Source: a virus | Virus record (IMG/VR): IMGVR_UViG_3300030406_001976 | Location: 1-32,124 of that record | Reading direction: 5' to 3' (one strand) | Length of the DNA: 32,124 nucleotides | Position numbers and translations under genes: made by a program | The notes under the pieces: model-generated | What the model saw: only the letters and a program-made list of their open reading frames with translations | Databases searched by the model: none | Told to the model about the DNA's origin: nothing | In this document: positions 15,813-23,530 of the stretch, in pieces | Position numbering within the stretch: position 1 is the first letter of the stretch | Layout: each line of letters starts with the position of its first letter

Positions 15813-16148
15813 ATGTCAATTACAATAACTTGGGAAATAAATAAAGAATGGTGCGTAAGAGATGAGTCAGATGGTTTTTTTCGGGAAGTTGTTTACAGAG
15901 TAAAAGGTTTGGACGACAACGAAGAAAAAACTAGACGTACAGGAAAGATTGACTTTGATAAGCCAGAATCTTTACCTTCTGAGTTCATACCATATAACGA
16001 AGGCAGCGGAAGTCCAAATCAAGCGACTATGATTAGTTGGGTCAAAAATTATATTGGAGCAGATATGGTAAAACAGATTGAAACTAATATAACTAATGAA
16101 ATAAATTTAAAAAAAGAACCAAAACAAGTTCAAGGAACCGCTTTCTAG
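15813..16148 (+). CDS. 111-aa hypothetical protein, DUF7936-like
   Basis: 111 residues. It opens SITITWEINKEWCVRDESDG, then a beta-rich part (VVYRVKGLDDNEEKTRRTGK) and a helix before the C-terminus (ATMISWVKNYIGADMVKQIE). This resembles a small family found beside fibre genes of marine phages (my memory: DUF7936), with the pattern 'ITW-x-I-x-x-x-x-x-C'. Function unknown. Its place in the fibre block suggests a virion or fibre-assembly role. Confidence 0.65.
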   Translation: MSITITWEINKEWCVRDESDGFFREVVYRVKGLDDNEEKTRRTGKIDFDKPESLPSEFIPYNEGSGSPNQATMISWVKNYIGADMVKQIETNITNEINLKKEPKQVQGTAF

Positions 16149-16153
16149 TAATT

Positions 16154-16354
16154 ATGGCTAATTCAGATTCAAGATTTGTCTACACAAATGACGAAGGTAT
16201 TTTGGTAATTGTGATTCCCTCTGATAATTCAAAATATACCTTAGAAGAAATTAAAGAAAAAGATTGTCCGAAAGATCGCCCAGTATATACTGTAAATAAA
16301 AGCAGTATTCCAACTGATAGAAGTTTTAGAAATGCTTGGACTTATACGGAGTAA
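16154..16354 (+). CDS. 66-aa hypothetical protein beside the fibre genes
   Basis: 66 residues with the order FVYTNDEGILVIVIPSDN, TLEEIKEKDCPKDRPVYTVN, and PTDRSFRNAWTYTE. This 'V-x-I-P ... EEI ... P ... D-R-x-F-R-N-A-W' pattern is one I associate with a small marine phage family always paired with a MDKAKEI-type protein, here the next gene. Function unknown. It may act in fibre assembly. Start is 6 bases after the preceding stop. Confidence 0.65.
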   Translation: MANSDSRFVYTNDEGILVIVIPSDNSKYTLEEIKEKDCPKDRPVYTVNKSSIPTDRSFRNAWTYTE

Positions 16355-16357
16355 ATC

Positions 16358-16618
16358 ATGGGTTTTGGAATAGACATGGCAAAAGCTAAAGAAATTCATC
16401 GGGAAAATATTCGTAGAGCGCGAAAACCAAAATTAGCAGAATTAGATATTGAATTTCAAAGAGCCATTGAAACAACTCAAGATACGTCAGCAATCATCAC
16501 AAAAAAACAAGCTTTAAGAGATGCTCCAGCTGCATCAGATATTGAATCTGCAAGCGATATTACAGCACTTAAAAATCAATGGAAAACTGATATACTTGGA
16601 ACATCACCCTATAAATAA
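16358..16618 (+). CDS. 86-aa helical hypothetical protein, partner of the 66-aa protein
   Basis: 86 residues, mainly helical. MAKAKEIHRENIRRARKPKL at the N-terminus is followed by AELDIEFQRAIETTQDTSAI, KKQALRDAPAASDIESASDI and TALKNQWKTDILG. The pattern 'KAKEI-x-R-x-x-I-R ... L-x-x-L-D ... KKQALRDAPA' is familiar from marine phage fibre blocks, where it directly follows the 66-aa family. Function unknown. A chaperone-like role for fibre trimerisation is a guess. Confidence 0.65.
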   Translation: MGFGIDMAKAKEIHRENIRRARKPKLAELDIEFQRAIETTQDTSAIITKKQALRDAPAASDIESASDITALKNQWKTDILGTSPYK

Positions 16619-16963
16619 ATGCCAAACGCTCCAGCAGTTTTTGATTTCGAGGTTAATAGGAGATCAACAGTTCCTCTTGAAATCCAATTTAAAACAGATG
16701 GGAATCCAGTTAACATATCAGGTTACACCTTTGCTGGATCCGTATTTGATAAGGAAAGAAAAACTAATTTTGCAAATTTTTCAGTGGAATATGTTAACAG
16801 AAGTATAGGAAAATTAAAATTTAAATTAACACCAACACAGACCGAAGGTTTTACATTAAACGAATTAGAGTACGACATAAAATACAAACAACCAAACAAT
16901 GATGAATTTTATTTACTAGAAGGTACAATATTTGTCAGCGAAGGCTATACGGTAATATCATGA
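16619..16963 (+). CDS. 114-aa Ig-like/baseplate-type hypothetical protein
   Basis: 114 residues, beta-rich. VFDFEVNRRSTVPLEIQFKT, then NISGYTFAGSVFDKERKT, then KLKFKLTPTQTEGFTLNE and YDIKYKQPNNDEFYLLEG describe a single Ig-like domain of the kind seen at the N-terminus of baseplate upper proteins (BppU). It is probably a collar that links fibres to the tail tip, but the match is by pattern only. It starts directly after the preceding stop and overlaps the next gene by an ATGA. Confidence 0.55.
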   Translation: MPNAPAVFDFEVNRRSTVPLEIQFKTDGNPVNISGYTFAGSVFDKERKTNFANFSVEYVNRSIGKLKFKLTPTQTEGFTLNELEYDIKYKQPNNDEFYLLEGTIFVSEGYTVIS

Positions 16964-17190
16964 CTTCAGTAAATATAAGCACAACAAAAAATACTGTTGA
17001 AGTTATTGATGCGACTACAAATGTTATTGAAGTTTCTACAACTGGTCCTCAAGGTCCTGCTTTTGCTATAGATTTGAATCATGTAGACAAAGTAAATAAT
17101 TCAATAATGTACTACGAAGCAACTAGTGATACACTTAAGTTAGATAATACCGTTACTGTTGAAAAGCTTGTGGACGGTGGCAATTTTTGA
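16960..17190 (+). CDS. 76-aa small fibre-linked protein with one GPQGP motif
   Basis: 76 residues, with a Thr/Val-rich N-terminal half and a collagen-like turn TTGPQGPAFAI at about 28-38, then a short beta/helix tail. Similar small proteins sit in front of long fibre genes in marine phages. The size and the single GPQGP suggest a connector or a split-off fibre N-terminus. Start overlaps the preceding stop by ATGA. The next gene follows after 11 bases. Confidence 0.55.
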   Translation: MTSVNISTTKNTVEVIDATTNVIEVSTTGPQGPAFAIDLNHVDKVNNSIMYYEATSDTLKLDNTVTVEKLVDGGNF

Positions 17191-17201
17191 TTTATTAAAC
17201 T

Positions 17202-18599
17202 ATGGCTAACACAATCAGAATTAAGCGTTCAACTGGTAATGACGCACCAACAAGTTTAGCAAATGCGGAATTAGCTTTTGCCGAAGGTAGTAAAAAACTT
17301 TTTATTGGTATTGGTACAGGTGGTGATGGTGGATCTGCTACAACGATTGAGGCAATTGGTGGTTCTGGAGCTTTTGTAAGTTCAGTTACAGCAAGAAATA
17401 CAAATTTAGTTTTTGCTGGTCCTGCTTCTGGATCTGCTGCTGCTCCTGCATTTAGGTCGCTTGCAGTTGCTGATATTCCAACGCTGACTAGTAGTATTAT
17501 CTCAGATTTCAATACAACTGTTAGAAATAACAGAATAGATCAATTAGTTTCACCAATAGGAAGTTTAAATTTAAATAGTCAAAAAATAACAAGTTTAGCA
17601 ACACCAACAAGCGATAATGATGCTGCAAATAAAGGTTATGTTGACTCTGTTGCTGAAGGTTTAGACGTTAAGGACAGTTGTACCGTAGCTTCAACTGCTA
17701 ACGTAACAATTGCAACGGCCCTAAATAATGGTGATGTTTTTGATAGTGTCGCTCTTTCAACTGGGGATCGAGTTTTATTAAAAGATCAAACTAATGCTAC
17801 AGAAAACGGAATTTATATAGTTGGAGCTTCACCAGCGAGGGCTGATGATCTAGCTGCGGGTGCTGATGCTGCGGGTGCTTTTACTTTTATCGAGCAAGGG
17901 ACAAGTGCTGATAAAGGATTTGTTTGCACAAGTAACAAAGGATCTGCTGTTGTAGGGACAAATAATTTAGCATTTTCGACATTTAGTTCTTCTGGTGATG
18001 TTTCAGCAGGAAATGGTTTATCAAAATCAGGTAATACATTATCAGCAAGTCTTGTAACTAATGGTGGTTTAATTTTTAGTGGCACTTCTATAAAAGTAGA
18101 TTTAGATGCAGCATCAATAGGCGGAAAATTAGCAGTTAATAGAGGTGGTACAAATGCAACTTCAGCCTCAGGTGCCAGAACTTCGCTAGGGTTAGTAATT
18201 GGCACTGATGTCGAAGCTCATTCAGACAAGTTGACTGAGCTGGCAACAATGAATCTAAACACAGCACAAAAATTGGCTGATTTAACTAATACTGAAGTCG
18301 GAGTCTTGGATGGCATAACTGCCACAACTGCAGAATTGAACAGGGTAGATGCGACTTCAAGTATTCAAACACAATTAGATTCTAAACAGGCTTCAGATAC
18401 TCAGTTAACTGATATTGCTGCCCTTGCTGTAACTAATGGAGGCTTCATTGTTGGCAATGGAACTACTTTTGTTCTAGAAACAGGTGCAACAGCAAGAACT
18501 AGTATGGGTTTAGGGTCAATGGCAACCCAAAATGCTAACTCTGTAAATATAGATGGAGGAACTATAGACGGAATAACTCTAGACGGGGGTTCCTACTAA
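17202..18599 (+). CDS. Tail fibre-type protein 2
   Basis: 465 residues, low in Cys and rich in Ala, Thr, Ser, Asn. The N-terminus MANTIRIKRSTGNDAPTSL with NAELAFAEGSKKLFIG is a module shared with the next gene. Further on, TSLATPTSDNDAANKGYVDS and VAEGLDVKDSCTVASTANVT mark a phage tail fibre repeat domain. Then GLSKSGNTLSASL, NRGGTNATSASGARTSLGL and a C-terminal ANSVNIDGGTIDGITLDGG follow. The trimeric beta-structured fibre is expected to bind the host surface. The C-terminus is Gly/Asp-rich and has no chaperone motif. Confidence 0.8.
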   Translation: MANTIRIKRSTGNDAPTSLANAELAFAEGSKKLFIGIGTGGDGGSATTIEAIGGSGAFVSSVTARNTNLVFAGPASGSAAAPAFRSLAVADIPTLTSSIISDFNTTVRNNRIDQLVSPIGSLNLNSQKITSLATPTSDNDAANKGYVDSVAEGLDVKDSCTVASTANVTIATALNNGDVFDSVALSTGDRVLLKDQTNATENGIYIVGASPARADDLAAGADAAGAFTFIEQGTSADKGFVCTSNKGSAVVGTNNLAFSTFSSSGDVSAGNGLSKSGNTLSASLVTNGGLIFSGTSIKVDLDAASIGGKLAVNRGGTNATSASGARTSLGLVIGTDVEAHSDKLTELATMNLNTAQKLADLTNTEVGVLDGITATTAELNRVDATSSIQTQLDSKQASDTQLTDIAALAVTNGGFIVGNGTTFVLETGATARTSMGLGSMATQNANSVNIDGGTIDGITLDGGSY

Positions 18600-18619
18600 A
18601 TAATTAGGAGTTAAGTAAA

Positions 18620-21415
18620 ATGGCAAATACCATTAAACAAAAACGTGGCAGTGGTAGCAATCCTTCTGCTAGTGATTTAGAAGTAGGTGAATTAGCCATA
18701 AGGACCGATAATGGTCATCTGTTTACAAAAAATGATAGCGGTACAGTAATTGAACACGCAGATATAGGGGTTTTAACTGCTAATACATTACTTGGTAGAA
18801 GAGTAAGTAATGGCACTCCTCAAGAGCTTACAGCAAGCCAAGTAAGAACAATAATAAATGTGGCTGATGGTGCTACAAACGTCACGAATAATAATCAGTT
18901 AACAAATGGTGCGGGCTACATAACATCTTCAAATAGTGCTGTTACTGGTAAATTGTCCAAAGCGGGTGGCACTATAACTGGGAACTTACAAGTAAATGGA
19001 ACAACTACCTTAAATGGCAATATAGATTTGGGAGATGCTTCTGCTGAAACTGTAACTTTTACAGCAGTTGTTGACAGTGATATTTATCCAGAAATTGATA
19101 GTTCGCACGACTTAGGAAATGCTTTTCAAAAGTGGGATAATGTTTATGCAAATACTTTTACAGGTAATGCAGCAACCGCAACAAAACTAGCTACGGCTAG
19201 AACAATTGCAGGGACAAGTTTTGACGGTTCTGCTAATATAAATATTTCTTTTAATAGTTTAACTAATAAACCAACAATACCTACAAACAATAATCAACTG
19301 ACTAATGGTGCAGGCTATTTAACTTCTTCATCTAATTTAAACGCTGATAAATTAAGTTCTGGAACAATACCAGCAGCAAGAATAGGAAGTAATGCGGTCA
19401 CTTTTGCTCGTATGCAAAATATTGCTGAAGAACGATTGATAGGAAGAGTAAGTAGTGGGACAGGAGATCCCGAAGCATTGACACAAGCACAAGTAAGAAC
19501 TTTCTTAGGTCTTGCAAGTTCAGCGACAACTGACACTACAAATGCGTCAAATATTTCATCTGGAACTATTCCTGCTGCACGAATCGGCAATGATGCCGTA
19601 ACTTACGCAAAGATCCAGAATGTATCTGCTACAAACAGAATACTAGGAAGAGATTCAGCTGGTGCTGGAAATATTGAAGAGATAACTCCTGCAAATTTAC
19701 GCACTATGCTTAATGTTGCTGACGGTGCAAATAATATTACTAACAACAACCAACTTACAAACGGAGCTGGCTACATAACTTCTCAAAGGTCTGTTGAATC
19801 CGTACAGGATATTGTTGGGGGTATGGTGTCAGGTAACTCTGAATCTGGCATAACAGTCACTTATCAAGATTCTGATGGCACAATAGATTTTTCAGTGTCT
19901 TCGCAAACTGATAATAATTTTACTAATGCTTTAAAAACTAAACTTGATGGTATAGCTTCAAGTGCAACAAATGTCACAAATAATAATCAACTTACCAACG
20001 GGGCTGGCTATATAACCTCTCAGAGATCTGTTGAATCAGTACAAGATATTGTCGGAGGGATGGTTTCTGGCAACTCGGAGTCAGGTATCACAGTTACTTA
20101 CCAAGATTCAGACGGTACTTTAGATTTTTCTGTTGCGTCACAAACTGATCAAAATTTTACAACAGCATTAAAAAATAAATTAGACGGTATAGCGTCTTCA
20201 GCTACAAATGTCACGAATAACAATCAACTCACAAATGGGGCAGGGTATATAACCTCACAGAGATCAGTTGAGTCAGTGCAGGATATTGTTGGAGCTATGG
20301 TTACAGGTAATACTGAGTCAGGAATATCAGTTACATATCAAGATGCAGATGGGACTTTAGACTTCTCAGTTTCTTCTCAGACAGATAATAACTTTACAAC
20401 AGCGTTGAAAAATAAATTAGACGGTATTGAGTCTGGAGCTAAGGCAGATCAAACAGGTACAGAAATAAGAGCATTATTAGCAGCTACGAGCAATACAAAT
20501 ATTTTAAATGATACTTTACTTTCAAAATTAAATGGTATTGCTTCTGGCGCTACTAATGTAACTAATAATAACCAAATTTCTAATGGTGCTGGTTATATAA
20601 CTTCAAGTAATTCAGCAATCACTAATAAGATGCCTAAAAGTGGAGGCACATTTTCTGGAACAGTAAATTTAGGTGGAAATGACATAGATAATGTCGGCAG
20701 AATGACAGGTAACGGTTTAACTCTAGAAGATGACGGAGAAAGCTCACCTACTTTTAAATTAGTTACAGATGATGAAGCTCCATATGCTATGCAAATCAGC
20801 AATAGTACCTATTCAACTCAGCAAGTAGGTTTACTTACTTTTGTAAAGAATAACGGTGATGCTGAACTTTTACATGCTGGAAACGGAGAGTTTAAAGACT
20901 TTTCTATTGGAACCTCATTAGGAATTGGTTTTATTACTTGTATTAAGATTGACGGATCAGAACAACAAGTCGAACTTTATAAATCGGGTTCTAAAGTATT
21001 TGAAACTGTTGGAAGTGGAGTTGAGGTCACTGGTTCCTGTCAGGCTGGCAGCTTTAAAAGTGACGATTTGCTTCCACCAGTTTTTCAGTTTACTAACGGA
21101 AACAAGGCGGGACAGTTAAGCGTAGGCAATGCAAACATAGACGGCACAGGTACTGTAACTTTAGAATCTGATTTTAATGTTTCTTCAGTCAGTGATTCAG
21201 GAAGTGGTGTTTATGACATTTCATTTGACGAAAATTATAAAAACAGTCACTACATAGTTACGGCAGAAAGTGGTTTAATATCTTCAACTAGCAGCGCATC
21301 AACTACAGTTGATATAAGAAATATGTCTAGTTCTGGTTTTAGATTATTAATTGAGGATGTAGATGCTGGTTTTATTGATGTTGATTATGTTATGTTTTCT
21401 ATTTTTGAAAATTAA
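18620..21415 (+). CDS. Tail fibre-type protein 3 with a 79-aa tandem repeat
   Basis: 931 residues, with AGGAG (18606-18610) as a good ribosome binding site. It shares with the previous gene the N-terminal module MANTIKQKRGSGSNPSASDL and GELAIRTDNGHLFT. The motif NNQLTNGAGY (NNQISNGAGY in one copy) occurs six times (codons near 18896, 19295, 19751, 19988, 20225, 20573). Three of these belong to a tandem repeat. The pair SGTIPAARIGSNAVTFARMQ / SGTIPAARIGNDAVTYAKIQ is a second repeat. The C-terminal domain (about 800-931), with ISFDENYKNSHYIVTAESG, could be the receptor-binding head. Probably the long host-attachment fibre. Confidence 0.85.
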   Translation: MANTIKQKRGSGSNPSASDLEVGELAIRTDNGHLFTKNDSGTVIEHADIGVLTANTLLGRRVSNGTPQELTASQVRTIINVADGATNVTNNNQLTNGAGYITSSNSAVTGKLSKAGGTITGNLQVNGTTTLNGNIDLGDASAETVTFTAVVDSDIYPEIDSSHDLGNAFQKWDNVYANTFTGNAATATKLATARTIAGTSFDGSANINISFNSLTNKPTIPTNNNQLTNGAGYLTSSSNLNADKLSSGTIPAARIGSNAVTFARMQNIAEERLIGRVSSGTGDPEALTQAQVRTFLGLASSATTDTTNASNISSGTIPAARIGNDAVTYAKIQNVSATNRILGRDSAGAGNIEEITPANLRTMLNVADGANNITNNNQLTNGAGYITSQRSVESVQDIVGGMVSGNSESGITVTYQDSDGTIDFSVSSQTDNNFTNALKTKLDGIASSATNVTNNNQLTNGAGYITSQRSVESVQDIVGGMVSGNSESGITVTYQDSDGTLDFSVASQTDQNFTTALKNKLDGIASSATNVTNNNQLTNGAGYITSQRSVESVQDIVGAMVTGNTESGISVTYQDADGTLDFSVSSQTDNNFTTALKNKLDGIESGAKADQTGTEIRALLAATSNTNILNDTLLSKLNGIASGATNVTNNNQISNGAGYITSSNSAITNKMPKSGGTFSGTVNLGGNDIDNVGRMTGNGLTLEDDGESSPTFKLVTDDEAPYAMQISNSTYSTQQVGLLTFVKNNGDAELLHAGNGEFKDFSIGTSLGIGFITCIKIDGSEQQVELYKSGSKVFETVGSGVEVTGSCQAGSFKSDDLLPPVFQFTNGNKAGQLSVGNANIDGTGTVTLESDFNVSSVSDSGSGVYDISFDENYKNSHYIVTAESGLISSTSSASTTVDIRNMSSSGFRLLIEDVDAGFIDVDYVMFSIFEN
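19751..20425 (+). repeat. Three tandem copies of a 237-base (79-aa) fibre repeat
   Basis: Copies start at 19751, 19988 and 20225. Each has the order QLTNGAGYITSQRSVESVQD, then a segment with GNSESGITVTYQDSDGT, then TDNNFTNALKTKLDGI. The protein sequence is nearly the same in all three, but many third codon positions differ, for example in the GAGYITSQRS part. The third copy diverges after LDGI at about 20425. Confidence 0.9.
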
Positions 21416-21417
21416 GC

Positions 21418-21540
21418 TTGAGAAATTCACATATACAAGATCCTAGATTTTCTGGTCATCCTTCGTTTATTAGTAAATCTTTAAAAAGAAAAAAGAAAAA
21501 AAAATCAAAAAATGCTATAAATATAATAAAAAAAATTTAA
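21418..21540 (+). CDS. Possible 40-aa basic protein with TTG start
   Basis: From TTG at 21418 to TAA at 21538-21540 the frame encodes 40 residues. It has RNSHIQDPRFSGHPSFIS and a Lys/Arg-rich end. It starts three bases after the fibre stop, and its stop overlaps the ATG of the next gene (TAATG). The composition is like the other small basic proteins in the window. The start is not ATG and no Shine-Dalgarno sequence is visible, so this is a weak call. Confidence 0.35.
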   Translation: MRNSHIQDPRFSGHPSFISKSLKRKKKKKSKNAINIIKKI

Positions 21541-21725
21541 TGAAAGAATTTATAGAAAGACAGATCGAAGAATGGCAAAAACAGATTATGCAGCAAAAAG
21601 AACACATTCTTAGATTAGAAGGAGCTGTATCTAGTTATGTTTTACTTCTTGAACAATTAAAGTCTGAGAATATAACTGAGCAAAAGCCAGTTAAGAAACC
21701 GAGTAACAAAACAGTCAAAGTTTAA
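21540..21725 (+). CDS. 61-aa coiled-coil hypothetical protein
   Basis: 61 residues, with a likely amphipathic coiled coil from about 1 to 42 (IERQIEEWQKQIMQQKEHIL then RLEGAVSSYVLLLEQL). The end is basic (VKKPSNKTVKV). No family recognised. Its place after the fibre genes and before the barrel gene could suggest a role in lysis or virion maturation, but nothing shows it. The ATG at 21540 overlaps the preceding stop. Confidence 0.6.
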   Translation: MKEFIERQIEEWQKQIMQQKEHILRLEGAVSSYVLLLEQLKSENITEQKPVKKPSNKTVKV

Positions 21726-21734
21726 AAAATCAAT

Positions 21735-21743
21735 TAATATAAA
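21735..21743 (+). promoter_or_regulatory. TAATATAAA element before the barrel gene, candidate late promoter
   Basis: TAATATAAA is 29 bases before the ATG at 21764, in the same position as before the tail tube and first fibre genes. The rest of the leader is almost only A and T. Confidence 0.35.
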
Positions 21744-21763
21744 TTTTTAATTTATTTAATTAA

Positions 21764-22120
21764 ATGCTTAAAAAACTTTTAGTCGCTGCTGCTGTAACGA
21801 CTTGTTCTAGTCCTGTTTTTGCTGGATTTTATTTAAACGTGGAAAATAACGCTACGTTTTTAAAAGATAGCGATTTCCAAGGATCTTCGACAGATTTGCA
21901 CGTAGGTTATGAAAAATCTTCGGAACGCGGTTCATTTTACCTCCAAGGCGGTCCGCTCTTAAGTAATCCAGAGGGCAAAACTCAATCCACAGACGTATCA
22001 GCAAAGATTGGCGGTTCTGTAAATGCAACAGATAAGACTTCAATCTATGGTGAGCTAAGTGGTGTTTTTGCAGATGAAAATGTTTTCGGCACCAAATTAG
22101 GGTTGAAATTTGCTTTTTGA
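21764..22120 (+). CDS. Small outer-membrane beta-barrel (porin-like) protein
   Basis: 118 residues. The signal peptide (MLKKLLVAAAVTTCSSPVFA, cleavage after Ala20) is followed by a short beta-barrel of alternating strands (FYLNVENNATFLKDSDFQGS, TDLHVGYEKSS, RGSFYLQGGPL, DVSAKIGGSVN, KTSIYGELSGVF, GTKLGLKFAF). It ends in Phe, the signal for outer-membrane insertion. Similar phage-coded porin-like proteins occur in marine cyanophages as I remember. It would sit in the host outer membrane during infection. Roles such as receptor masking, permeability change or superinfection exclusion are inference. Confidence 0.75.
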   Translation: MLKKLLVAAAVTTCSSPVFAGFYLNVENNATFLKDSDFQGSSTDLHVGYEKSSERGSFYLQGGPLLSNPEGKTQSTDVSAKIGGSVNATDKTSIYGELSGVFADENVFGTKLGLKFAF

Positions 22121-22228
22121 TTTCCTGATTAAATAATCTAAAGTAAATAGAGGTGTGCTTACACACACTGCTGTGACTATTAACATATAAATAGGCATAG
22201 CGACTGCACCTCTAACTATATTTTTCAT
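22097..22228 (-). CDS. 43-aa single-pass membrane protein (possible)
   Basis: From the ATG complementary to 22226-22228 the minus strand encodes 43 residues with one strong membrane segment (GAVAMPIYMLIVTAVCVSTP) and a basic C-terminus (RKSKSKFQP). The frame is open further upstream, but that part lies in the divergent gene, so the shorter form is preferred. The start codon shares the sequence CATG with the start of the divergent gene at 22227. Its 3' end overlaps the barrel gene. No family recognised. The membrane topology supports coding. Confidence 0.5.
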   Translation of the reverse strand: MKNIVRGAVAMPIYMLIVTAVCVSTPLFTLDYLIRKSKSKFQP

Positions 22229-22712
22229 GGAATACCCAGAAATAGATTTACCAGATACAAACAACATACTCATTCCACCCACAACAATTTTTTATCCGCC
22301 CCTAGCAGACGTTCCATATTTAGATCCTCTTCTACTTCCAAGTCTGGAACAAGTTCAGTCGGGTTTGGCAGATCAGGAAAATAATTCTGAAGAAGAAAAG
22401 GAAGAAGCCGAGGAAGTGCAAGATATACAGCAAGAGCAGATACCAACAAACCTCCCGAAAAACCTAGAAGATACTTCATTAGAAACTGTAGCTACATTTA
22501 ATGTACCATTTATAAATTATGAATTTCCAGTACCTTCACCAGAGGTAATAGCGTCAAGTGTTATAGCTGCTGGAACTGCAAGCGTTGTGAGCGTGGCGGG
22601 CGGGGTAGCTTTGCAAGCTGTAGTAGGGCAAATGAAGAAAATATTTAAGAAGATATTTACTAAGGTTTTAAAGAAGGAAGTTGCTTCTTTGAAGAAAAAA
22701 TCTGAGGGTTAG
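22227..22712 (+). CDS. Membrane protein of cyanophage type, unknown function
   Basis: 161 residues. The N-terminal part is acidic and Pro-rich (MEYPEIDLPDTNNILIPPTT). The middle (about 50-75) is very acidic. Then VPFINYEFPVPSPEVIASSV leads into a hydrophobic helix (AAGTASVVSVAGGVALQA), and a basic amphipathic end (MKKIFKKIFTKVLKK) follows. The FPVPSPEVIA plus Ala/Gly/Val helix plus Lys-rich tail is a pattern I recall from marine cyanophage hypothetical proteins. A single-pass membrane protein with a cytoplasmic cationic helix is likely. It could act at the membrane during assembly or lysis. Confidence 0.7.
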   Translation: MEYPEIDLPDTNNILIPPTTIFYPPLADVPYLDPLLLPSLEQVQSGLADQENNSEEEKEEAEEVQDIQQEQIPTNLPKNLEDTSLETVATFNVPFINYEFPVPSPEVIASSVIAAGTASVVSVAGGVALQAVVGQMKKIFKKIFTKVLKKEVASLKKKSEG

Positions 22713-23220
22713 CTTTTACAAAAGACCTTATATTTATTACATCACTGCAAAGACCAGCAAATTTTGATTTAGGATTTATCATATAACCACTTGCATGGAG
22801 CTGTGAACACTTCAAAACTCTCACTAACTGCTTATCATGCACTTGCTTGCTTAATTCTTCTTTGGCTAGGTCTAGTTTTACTTTTGCTAAATCAGAACAT
22901 GTTTGGTTATTAACTCCCAAGGGAACCATAAATGACAATTGGAAGCCCCACCCTTCATTTATGCTGTATGTCTCTTCACCTTGAGCATCATTGCCTGTAT
23001 AAAAAGGGGTAAAACTCATTGAAGGTTGAGAGCAAACAAGATTTCCATATTGATTCTTGCTTGTCGCTCCTTGATTAATATTCATATTTTGATTAATTAT
23101 TGATGAGTTTCCTACAGCATTAGGTTGCGCTTGAACATTAGTATCACCTTCAGCTCTAGAAGAATTACTGACTAAACACACTGAGAGAAGTGATAACACT
23201 AGTAGTTGTGATCGAATCAT
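22660..23220 (-). CDS. Secreted cysteine-containing protein of cyanophage type
   Basis: 186 residues with a signal peptide (MIRSQLLVLSLLSVCLVSNS, cleavage probably after SRA). The mature part has Asn/Gln-rich sequence (NSSIINQNMNINQGATSKNQ), then MSFTPFYTGNDAQGEET, GWGFQLSFMVPLG, and four Cys, which could form two disulfides in the periplasm. The FTPFYTGND...GWGxQxxFMVPL pattern is one I recall in marine cyanophage proteins. Function unknown. It is the last gene of a leftward cassette, overlaps the previous by 56 bases, and runs tail-to-tail into the gene at 22227. Confidence 0.7.
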   Translation of the reverse strand: MIRSQLLVLSLLSVCLVSNSSRAEGDTNVQAQPNAVGNSSIINQNMNINQGATSKNQYGNLVCSQPSMSFTPFYTGNDAQGEETYSINEGWGFQLSFMVPLGVNNQTCSDLAKVKLDLAKEELSKQVHDKQLVRVLKCSQLHASGYMINPKSKFAGLCSDVINIRSFVKANPQIFSSKKQLPSLKP

Positions 23221-23530
23221 CTTGAGTTACTTTTTCAATCATTTGTGAAGCTGCTCTTGTTGTGGTGGTAAATGTCCAATCAGCTGTATTGTCTGTTGGT
23301 GTAAATATAGCGTCAGTTGCTTCAATACCTCCACTAGTTGCTGAAGTTACAGTAATATTTGAACCTTCCCAAGTATTAATTGCTGACCCATATTTTTCTG
23401 TCACTATTTGGCGGGTTATTGTCTGAGTAGTATTTTCAGTTCGGTTGCTACTCCCAGTACTCCAAGTCGGTATAGGATTTGCAAAAACTGGACTAGTAAC
23501 AAAAAACAAAAAAGGAATAAATTTTTTCAT
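23165..23530 (-). CDS. Secreted protein with NPIPTW motif, cyanophage type
   Basis: 121 residues. The signal peptide MKKFIPFLFFVTSPVFA is followed by NPIPTWSTGSSNRTENTTQT at the mature N-terminus. The rest is Thr/Ser/Ile rich and beta-like, and ends in SLSVFSQ. I recall this 'NPIPTW ... TWEGSNIT ... SLSVFSQ' pattern from conserved hypothetical proteins of marine cyanophages, where it goes with the Cys-containing secreted protein. Function unknown. It starts in the ATGA overlap with the upstream gene, so they are co-translated. Confidence 0.7.
   Translation of the reverse strand: MKKFIPFLFFVTSPVFANPIPTWSTGSSNRTENTTQTITRQIVTEKYGSAINTWEGSNITVTSATSGGIEATDAIFTPTDNTADWTFTTTTRAASQMIEKVTQDDSITTTSVITSLSVFSQ

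Noticed and set aside
17813-18205. 130-aa minus frame in fibre gene 2
   Set aside because: Antisense of an Ala/Gly/Thr-rich coding region; typical shadow with Pro/Ala/Val content.
22270-22479. 69-aa membrane-like frame on the minus strand
   Set aside because: Antisense to the acidic part of the 161-aa gene; hydrophobicity arises from reversed Glu/Asp codons. The plus frame has recognisable family features.
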